Shown one piece after another: positions 59,201 through 64,000 of a DNA stretch of 64,000 bases (positions are counted from its first letter, which is position 1; each line of letters starts with the position of its first letter). The DNA lies in the NCBI RefSeq assembly GCF_043195105.1, contig NZ_JBAFWO010000002.1; one strand, 5' to 3'. The notes beneath the pieces were generated by a model that was not told where the DNA came from, did not search any database, and saw only the letters and a list, made by a program, of their open reading frames with translations. Position numbers and translations under genes: made by a program. The stretch is from NCEH01 sp002257205 (GTDB taxonomy: Bacteria; Pseudomonadota; Alphaproteobacteria; Rhizobiales; Xanthobacteraceae).

Positions 59201-60229
59201 GATACCGTGCGCAGCCTGGATGTGCTGGAGCGGCGGGCGGCCCAGTTCCAGGATGCCGCGCCGAGCGCGTCGGGCGCCAAGCCCAGCCTTGCCGGACCGG
59301 CGGTCGCGGCCAATACCGACGGCGGGCAGAATGTGACCGGCTTCCTCACCGGTATCGGCCCCATCAGCCAGGGCTCGCGCGCCGACGGCATGGCCCTGTG
59401 GGCCAATGCCTATGGCTCGCGCACCCGCCTTTATGCCGACGGCGGCGTCCCCACCATCCAGGCGGACGGCGGCGGCGTGATGCTGGGCGTGGACGGGGAA
59501 GTGGCGAAAAACCTGGTGGTCGGCCTCATGGGCACCTACAGCCAGAACAATGCCGACGCCTCCGGCACCGCGAGCCCGAATTATACCTCCAACGCCTATT
59601 CGCTCGGTGCCTATGCGTCCTACGAAATCGGCCGGGTGGTGCTGAACGGCTCGGTGCTGGTCGGGCGCGGCGATGACGAGGCGAACCAGACCTATTGGGT
59701 CGGCGGCGGCCTTGCGGCCACCAACGCCAATTTCAACGACCTGCGTATCGCCGGCCGGCTCGCCGCCTCCACCAGCGTCGAGATGGGGACGATGAGCTTC
59801 ATTCCCCGCGCCGCCCTGACGCTGCTGAACGTCAATGTGGACAGCTATACCGAGAGCAGCTTCTATCCCAGCCTCAATGCCGCCTGGAGCGGCAGCGACT
59901 ACACCTTGCTGCGGCCGGAATTCACCGTGACCATGCAGCAGAAGGTGGATCTGCGCCAATTCGGCTGGGCGGGCTGGCTGACGGGCGAAATCGAGACCGG
60001 CATCGCCCGCGACGTGGTGGTGGACAGCGCCAATCCCATGGTTCAGCTGCCCGGCTATACGCCGATCCAGGTGCAGGGCTTCAACCAGGATGCCTGGGTG
60101 CTGCCGGTGGGCGCGCGGCTCTCGCTCTCGGCCACCGACAAGATGTCCCTGTTCGCGGCCTATAACGGCAATTTCTCCACCGTCGGCACCGACCAGTCGC
60201 TGCGCGGCGGACTTCAGGTTCGGTTCTGA
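56261..60229 (+). CDS. autotransporter with beta-lactamase-fold hydrolase passenger
   Basis: 1322 residues from ATG 56261 (GGAGG seven bases upstream). A signal peptide ends at SPAFA. Passenger part 1 (about 45-400) is a serine beta-lactamase/D,D-peptidase-type hydrolase with SASK (S102-K105), YAN (217-219) and HSG (His369). Part 2 (about 500-950) has beta-helix-like repeats with recurring SGSGN/LAGSGNSATV/NGTV patterns. The C-terminal about 280 residues form an autotransporter barrel ending LRGGLQVRF. The hydrolase should be displayed on the cell surface or released. It is the last plus-strand gene of the cluster and is closed by a strong terminator. Confidence 0.9.
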   Translation: MRIQCAGTGYVSRQLRRLAAGVACGALVVSPAFAGQTDLQSAQLAPVLQGFLDSVYSQNNIEGISIAVSWNGGSKSWVGTAGYADVQHTRPITADTQFRIGSASKTITGTVVMRLADQGLINLDAPINTYVAGLNIPNGNVITVRNVMSMTSGLPEYLISPSLHVPGQTILQEWANFNSPNGPYGSANYTPEQLIQAVVQSINAGTQTPGAVGQMAYANTNFVLLGIIAQSVTGTAMEKLAQDLVFTPMGMKDSAFPYTDQFTTANYAGSNQYLVTQAPYTVPAGSVYNMSFVDPQVPWAAGAMLSTPSDELKWVREIATNDNGLLSASMQEQRTDFIYPGSVGSIPSYYGLALYQMPSFGTGGELIGHSGLIAGYTSSLFYNTATDFAYAINFLGYQSNAAYWFPFFGAQDWFAPYGYQIGDYTSVPLVWALDRNVVLATTTQGSCSFGASPTKVSATSTVCTGDNVRTSSLDVKGQTLTLGPSGSTIGSWYVDPTIYYQNQANPTGSVSAITVPRPSLAVFGSNISGVALQGDATLNLTSGAILELWGDNSAAISMAGSNNKANIGGTINTYGGDSYAVLVNGTQNATHVQSTGAVLGTIALNGSSNTLTLDGGVTGLVSLAGQGNRASIAGTITSPAVSMVPSAAFGYQNGVAPFIANTASDQALALSGTGGMAQIGATGEVDGRISVSGSGNGLVISGTVTSANAYLQNYIAQQNAAGTKTPTFTIPQATNVALEMAGTQNQAQVNSGGTVSGQVQISGASNSFAMNGGMAGQISLAGSGNSATVGGSLAADTSVSLFALLASGYGNSFTLQSSGQMLGNVSVTGFNTVRVNGTLVGAVSLGGGSVLQGTGFVNGTVGGAGGVIAPGNSVGTLMVGNYVANGGVLQIETNGAGLSDQLIVTNIANITGGSVTIQPSTGGANGIYNILAASTVQGTFGSISAGDTRMGVGAQYSASGVNVATISPFQVDATTRLAAADTVRSLDVLERRAAQFQDAAPSASGAKPSLAGPAVAANTDGGQNVTGFLTGIGPISQGSRADGMALWANAYGSRTRLYADGGVPTIQADGGGVMLGVDGEVAKNLVVGLMGTYSQNNADASGTASPNYTSNAYSLGAYASYEIGRVVLNGSVLVGRGDDEANQTYWVGGGLAATNANFNDLRIAGRLAASTSVEMGTMSFIPRAALTLLNVNVDSYTESSFYPSLNAAWSGSDYTLLRPEFTVTMQQKVDLRQFGWAGWLTGEIETGIARDVVVDSANPMVQLPGYTPIQVQGFNQDAWVLPVGARLSLSATDKMSLFAAYNGNFSTVGTDQSLRGGLQVRF

Positions 60230-60261
60230 GGCGCACTGCGCCCCCACGATCGCCAGACAAG

Positions 60262-60292
60262 AAAACGCCGCTGCCCGGGCAGCGGCGTTTTT
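60262..60292 (+). terminator. strong intrinsic terminator closing the cluster
   Basis: The perfect palindrome ACGCCGCTGCCCGGGCAGCGGCGT (60265-60288) is flanked by AAA and TTTTT, giving a stem of up to 15 pairs and a U-tract, 33 bp after the autotransporter stop. The symmetric A/T flanks make it usable from the convergent side as well. Confidence 0.9.
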
Positions 60293-60327
60293 GCGTTGGA
60301 ACGTCTTCTTTGCGTTGGAACGTCTTC
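60290..60327. repeat. 19-bp perfect tandem duplication
   Basis: TTTGCGTTGGAACGTCTTC occurs at 60290-60308 and again at 60309-60327, starting in the terminator U-tract. It looks like a slippage duplication and has no evident function. Confidence 0.85.
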
Positions 60328-60383
60328 AGAAAACCTGCGCCGCAGGCCACCCCTTCAGGCCAGCCCTTGCCCAAACCGGGCCT

Positions 60384-60836
60384 TCAGGCGCCTGCTGGGC
60401 CGGGTGCGCCGGACGGGGGCGGCGCTTCGGGTTCGTGCTCGCCCTGCGTGCGCAGCCGCGCGATGATCTCCTTCGCCGCCGCCTGGTGGGCGGGCGTGAT
60501 ATTGGAGGTCAGTGCCTGGAACGCCAGGAACATCACCGCCGCATCATCGGAAAAGCCGATCACCGGCAGAATGTCGGGAATGGCATCCAGCGGCAGGACG
60601 AAATAGGCGAGGGCGCCCAGCAGGGTCGCGCGCACGCGCACCGGGGTGTCATGGTCGAAGGCAGCATAATAGGCCGCCACCGCGTCTTCCGCGAACGGCA
60701 CGTGCGCGGCAGTGCGTTTCAGCTTCTGCCAGAAGCTTTTCTGGACGAGAGCCTCGTCCTTCGCCGCCTTCAGCCGTTCCGCGAAGGGCAGCGCGCTCCA
60801 ATCGAAGCGGAAGCGGGCGCGTTCGGTATCACTCAT
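60384..60836 (-). CDS. YkvA family (DUF1232) protein
   Basis: 150 residues. The DUF1232 signature LLGALAYFVLPLDAIPDILPVIGFSDDAAV lies in the middle and is flanked by helical segments; the C-terminus is Pro/Ala-rich. YkvA proteins are small membrane-associated proteins of unknown function. It overlaps thpR by 4 bp (60833-60836) and is upstream of it only in position: both run leftward, with thpR first. Confidence 0.87.
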   Translation of the reverse strand: MSDTERARFRFDWSALPFAERLKAAKDEALVQKSFWQKLKRTAAHVPFAEDAVAAYYAAFDHDTPVRVRATLLGALAYFVLPLDAIPDILPVIGFSDDAAVMFLAFQALTSNITPAHQAAAKEIIARLRTQGEHEPEAPPPSGAPGPAGA

Positions 60837-61417
60837 GCAAAGGATATGGGATGTCCCTCGGGCATCGCAAGACGCAGCGCCGCGCCGCCCGAGAGCGGAT
60901 AGGCCGCCTCTTCCACATAGGGGCCGCCGCCGACCGAATCGCGCGAGGAGAACAGCACGAACCGGCTCGCGAGAAAGCTTTCGCTGCGGAAGAAACCGCG
61001 CGTGGCGAGATAATCGGCCACTTGGCGGCTGGATGTATCGCGCAGTCGGGCCAGCGTGACATGCGGCTTGTAATTGCGTTCCGCCGGCAGGCCGAGGCGC
61101 TGCATGATGCGCTCATGCTCTGCCTGAAGCTCCAGCAGGGCGGGGTTGGGCCGCACGCTGGCATAGATCACCCGTGGCTTATGGCCGCCGAACTGGTCGA
61201 GCCCGCCGAGGCTCATCTCGAACGCGCGGCGGCGCACCTGCCCGAGCATCAAGGCGATGTCGCGGGCCTTGGCATCGTCCACATCGCCGATGAAGCGCAG
61301 GGTGACGTGGTAGTTTTCGGGGTCCATCCATCGGGCGCCGGAGAGGCCCCCCCGCATGAGGGACAGGCCATCTCCAATCTGGCTCGGAATCTCGAGCGCG
61401 GTGAAGAGCCGGGGCAT
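60833..61417 (-). CDS. thpR: RNA 2',3'-cyclic phosphodiesterase
   Basis: 194 residues from ATG 61417, with GAGGAGG eight bases upstream. The two catalytic HxT motifs of the 2H superfamily are present (YHVTLRF and KPHVTLARL), with PRLFTALEIP at the start. ThpR opens 2',3'-cyclic phosphates on RNA ends to 2'-phosphates. Its stop overlaps the YkvA-like gene start, so they form a two-gene operon. Confidence 0.9.
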   Translation of the reverse strand: MPRLFTALEIPSQIGDGLSLMRGGLSGARWMDPENYHVTLRFIGDVDDAKARDIALMLGQVRRRAFEMSLGGLDQFGGHKPRVIYASVRPNPALLELQAEHERIMQRLGLPAERNYKPHVTLARLRDTSSRQVADYLATRGFFRSESFLASRFVLFSSRDSVGGGPYVEEAAYPLSGGAALRLAMPEGHPISFA

Positions 61418-61527
61418 GGGGCGCCTCCTCATCGTCACTTCGGCGACGCCGCGATCGGCGGTTCACCGAAAGACAACACAACGTCCTCTAGTGAAAAGGA
61501 TTCGCGGCCCGCTGGGAAGTGTCTGGT

Positions 61528-62280
61528 TCAGCGAACCGGTACGAAGATGTCCACAACCAGCGAATCCGGCGCCGTCACCTGCGGGTCGGTGCGGTATTGC
61601 TCGATATAGAGATCCTGCGCGGCGATGTTTTTGTCGTCGAGAAAATTGGCGATGGCCTCATAGGTGTCGTCCATATCGGCGAACGAGCCCTTGTGGGTGA
61701 ATTTGAAGGCCTTGCCGGCGAATGAGGCACCGAGCTTCACATCGCCCTGTGGCTTTTGCGTGGTGGCGCCGGTGAACGGCACCTGGGCTTCGAACTCGAA
61801 GCCGGCGTCGTCGCTGGAATTATAGACGATGAACACGTCGCCGGTGCGTTTCAGCCCCATGCGGTTCATTTCCGCCGTGATGTCCTTGAGCGTCGCCACG
61901 ATGGTATCGAAGCCGGCATCCCAGCTCGCACTGCCGCTCTTGGTCAGGACGGGAATGGTCGCGAGCTGGGTTTCCTCGCCGGTGAAGGCCTGAACCGAAG
62001 GCGCGGTCAGCGGCTGGGTCTGTACCGAACGGGGATCGACACCGGCGGGCGGCGACAGAGGGGAGGCCGGACCCGGCAGCGCCTGGGTGGTGGACGGTGC
62101 GCCGCCCTCCGGCGCGGGATTGGGGGCCTGGGCGGGGCTTCCCGTCTGTCCTGAAGGCGCCGCGCCCTGCGCCAGCGCGGCACCGCCCAGGATGGGCGCG
62201 CCCAGCGCGAAAAGGCCGCTCGCCACGCCCATGGCCAGCAACGCCGCCCGTGTTCCACGAACCACGTTCACACCGCCCAT
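61528..62280 (-). CDS. secreted GyrI-like domain protein
   Basis: 250 residues from ATG 62280; AAGGAG lies ten bases upstream and inside the alternative start at 62304. A signal-like hydrophobic stretch (AALLAMGVASGLFALGAPILGGAALAQG) is followed by a Pro/Gly/Ala-rich linker of about 60 residues. A C-terminal GyrI/SOUL-like effector-binding fold ends with the characteristic VVDIFVPVR. Periplasmic GyrI-like proteins may bind small ligands; no target is known. Confidence 0.78.
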   Translation of the reverse strand: MGGVNVVRGTRAALLAMGVASGLFALGAPILGGAALAQGAAPSGQTGSPAQAPNPAPEGGAPSTTQALPGPASPLSPPAGVDPRSVQTQPLTAPSVQAFTGEETQLATIPVLTKSGSASWDAGFDTIVATLKDITAEMNRMGLKRTGDVFIVYNSSDDAGFEFEAQVPFTGATTQKPQGDVKLGASFAGKAFKFTHKGSFADMDDTYEAIANFLDDKNIAAQDLYIEQYRTDPQVTAPDSLVVDIFVPVR

Positions 62281-62391
62281 CGCCTGAAATCTCCTTGCCG
62301 ACATGCGCAGCCTCTACCACCCGATTCGGGCTAAAGGCGGATGCCGCCGGCCCTCTTTTATCATGTTCGCGCGGGGCGCCTAGAGCACGCG

Positions 62392-62493
62392 CCGATCCGC
62401 TTGCGATGCAAGCTGATCGGATAACGCGTTCTCTCACAAATGTTTAGAGCCTGATCCGATCGGGTTGTTTCAAGCTGATCGGATCAGGCTCTA
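62392..62493. repeat. double-hairpin palindromic repeat element
   Basis: The left hairpin pairs 62392-62403 with 62409-62420 (one C-T mismatch). The right hairpin pairs TAGAGCCTGATCCGATC (62445-62461) perfectly with 62477-62493. Both contain the 14-bp direct repeat CAAGCTGATCGGAT (62409-62422, 62471-62484). This is the kind of GATCGG palindrome scattered between genes in Hyphomicrobiales chromosomes (REP-like). The rest of the 363-bp gap between the GyrI-like gene and dapF shows nothing else except the dapF leader. Confidence 0.75.
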
Positions 62494-62643
62494 GCCGGCC
62501 GCAGCGGCAGGCGCGGCCGGCTGCGCCGGGTGACTTTCTGCCCATGTGCGCCCCACAAAAGCCGTCGTGCTCCGCAACGGGGTGGCGCATCCCCCGCCTG
62601 AGGCCATATAAGACCTGCATCTCCCGGATGCGTGTGTGGACCC

Positions 62644-63501
62644 ATGACGAGCCTCGCCAATCGCCCCTTTGTGAAGATGAACGGCCTCGGCAACGAGATT
62701 CTCGTGCTGGATCTGCGGGCCAATCCGGTGGAGGTGTCGCCCGCCGCCGCGCGTGCGCTCGCCCGTGCCGATGCGCTGCCGTTCGACCAGGCGATGGTGC
62801 TTTATCCGCCCCGCGCCTCCGGCTCCATGGGTTTCGTGCGCATCCTCAATTCCGACGGCTCGGAATCCGGCGCCTGCGGCAACGGCACGCGCTGCATCGC
62901 CGCGCTGGAGGCCCGCCGCACCGGGGCGCGCCATGTGCTGTTCGACAGCGCCGCCGGCCTGCTGAATTGCGAGATCCTGCCCGACGGCAGCGTGACCGTG
63001 GACATGGGCGCTCCGCATCTCGACTGGAAGCATATTCCCCTCGCCCACGCGGTTGCCGACACCTCCGCCCATGTCCTGGCGGGATACGAGGCGCTGGGGC
63101 CGGCGAATTTCGTCTCCATGGGCAATCCCCATGCGGTGTTCTTCGTGCCCGACGCGGACGCGGTGGCGGTGGAGACGCTGGGGTTCGCGCTGGAGCATGA
63201 TCCGCTGTTTCCCGCGCGCGCCAACATCTCGTTCGCGCAGATGCTGTCGCCTGAACACATCCTGCTGCACGTGTGGGAGCGCGGCGCCGGGCGCACGCGC
63301 GCCTGCGGCACCGCCGCCTGCGCCACCGCGGTCGCGGCCGTTCGCACCGGCCGGTCGGGCCGCGACGTGCGCGCGACGCTGCCGGGCGGGGACCTCTCCA
63401 TCTCCTGGCGGCAGGCGGACGGCCATGTGCTGATGACCGGTCCGGTGGCTTATGAGTTTTCCGGCGTGCTCACCCCGGCCATGTTGGCGGAGGCGGCGTG
63501 A
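62644..63501 (+). CDS. dapF: diaminopimelate epimerase
   Basis: 285 residues from ATG 62644; GTG 62632 in frame is an alternative. It converts LL- to meso-diaminopimelate for lysine and peptidoglycan. The paired catalytic cysteines are in SGACGNGTRC and RACGTAACA, and FVKMNGLGNE and GNPHAVFF are family signatures. Its last bases overlap the next gene's GTG start by 4 bp, the usual dapF-mtaB arrangement in this order. Confidence 0.96.
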   Translation: MTSLANRPFVKMNGLGNEILVLDLRANPVEVSPAAARALARADALPFDQAMVLYPPRASGSMGFVRILNSDGSESGACGNGTRCIAALEARRTGARHVLFDSAAGLLNCEILPDGSVTVDMGAPHLDWKHIPLAHAVADTSAHVLAGYEALGPANFVSMGNPHAVFFVPDADAVAVETLGFALEHDPLFPARANISFAQMLSPEHILLHVWERGAGRTRACGTAACATAVAAVRTGRSGRDVRATLPGGDLSISWRQADGHVLMTGPVAYEFSGVLTPAMLAEAA

Positions 63502-64000
63502 GCGCCGGGCCCGCCGGTGCGCCGGGCGTCGAAATGGTCACGTTCGGCTGCCGGCTGAATACCCTGGAGTCCGAGCAGATGCGCCGCGCCGCGCTGGCCG
63601 CCGGGCTGGAGCGCACGTTCATCGTCAATTCCTGCGCCGTCACGGGCGAGGCCGTGCGCCAGGCGCGCCAGACCATTCGCCGCCTGAAGCGTGCGCATCC
63701 CGGCATGCGCGTGGTCGTCACCGGCTGCGCGGCGCAGACCGAGCCGGAAACCTTCGCCGCCATGGCGGAGGTGGACCGGGTGATCGGCAATGGCGCCAAG
63801 GGCGCACCGGAAACCTGGACGGCGGCCCGCGCCGCGCTGGATTTCGGCCTCGGCGCCGAGGAAAAGGTGGTGGTGGACGACATCATGTCGGTGCGCGAAA
63901 CCGCGCTCCACATGGTGGACGGGCTGGACCGGCACACCCGCGCCTTCGTGCAGGTGCAGAACGGCTGCGATCATCGCTGCACCTTCTGCATCATCCCGTT
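63498..64000 (+). CDS. mtaB: tRNA t6A37 methylthiotransferase MtaB, N-terminal part
   Basis: Starts at GTG 63498, overlapping the dapF stop, and runs off the window after about 167 residues. The MTTase N-terminal domain has the expected cysteines (FGCRLNTLES, IVNSCAVTGEA, VVTGCAAQ). The radical-SAM cluster motif GCDHRCTFCIIP appears at the very end. MtaB adds methylthio to t6A37 of tRNA reading ANN codons. Confidence 0.93.
   Translation, partial: MSAGPAGAPGVEMVTFGCRLNTLESEQMRRAALAAGLERTFIVNSCAVTGEAVRQARQTIRRLKRAHPGMRVVVTGCAAQTEPETFAAMAEVDRVIGNGAKGAPETWTAARAALDFGLGAEEKVVVDDIMSVRETALHMVDGLDRHTRAFVQVQNGCDHRCTFCIIP

Overview
The window is GC-rich DNA from an alphaproteobacterium, most likely Hyphomicrobiales and probably a Xanthobacteraceae-like organism. 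The evidence is the housekeeping content (IalB-type invasion protein beside rlmN and argG, dapF followed by an overlapping mtaB, DUF3422, RcnB- and DUF2019-type proteins), the codon bias, and GATCGGATCAGGCTCTA-type palindromic repeats. The genus is inferred, not proven.

Layout. 1-16.4 kb is ordinary chromosome: a DUF2019 fragment, a membrane protein with a frameshift-like G7 tract, RcnB-like protein, histidine phosphatase, DUF3422 protein, a MarR/Bcr-CflA efflux pair, a diguanylate cyclase, an MBL hydrolase, argG, a PAP2 phosphatase, a DsbA-family isomerase, rlmN, ialB, a quinone oxidoreductase and a secreted alpha/beta hydrolase. 60.4-64 kb is again ordinary: YkvA-like protein, thpR, a GyrI-like secreted protein, dapF and the start of mtaB.

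Between them (about 16.4-60.2 kb) lies a large biosynthetic region that reads as a beta-amino-fatty-acid lipopeptide cluster. A type II thioesterase (16430-17299, minus) marks the left edge. A five-gene plus-strand run follows: DUF697 protein, 61-aa membrane protein, SPFH protein, outer-membrane barrel, and the terminal NRPS C-A(Asp)-T-TE. Next come a Sfp-type PPTase (minus), a D-aminopeptidase-like serine hydrolase, a secreted orphan and a DmpA-family peptidase (minus). The second plus-strand run is a 4910-aa hybrid synthase (FAAL-ACP-KS-AT-ACP-AMT-C-A*-T-C-C-A(Thr)-T-C), an AsnB-like amidotransferase, a second NRPS (A-T-C-A[MT]-T-E), a SyrD/PvdE-type cyclic-peptide exporter, and an autotransporter with a beta-lactamase-fold passenger.

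Working model (inference). FAAL loads a fatty acid, KS-AT adds one malonyl unit, and the embedded aminotransferase turns the beta-keto group into a beta-amine, as in the iturin/mycosubtilin family. The chain then goes through a module with a degenerate A domain, Thr, an unassigned residue, a D-configured possibly methylated aromatic residue, and finally Asp. The chromosomally upstream C-A-T-TE protein releases it, perhaps as a macrolactam through the beta-amine. The most unusual parts are the deleted A domain, the back-to-back C domains, the methyltransferase interrupting an A domain, the SPFH/barrel genes joined to the NRPS, and the surface hydrolase autotransporter at the right edge.
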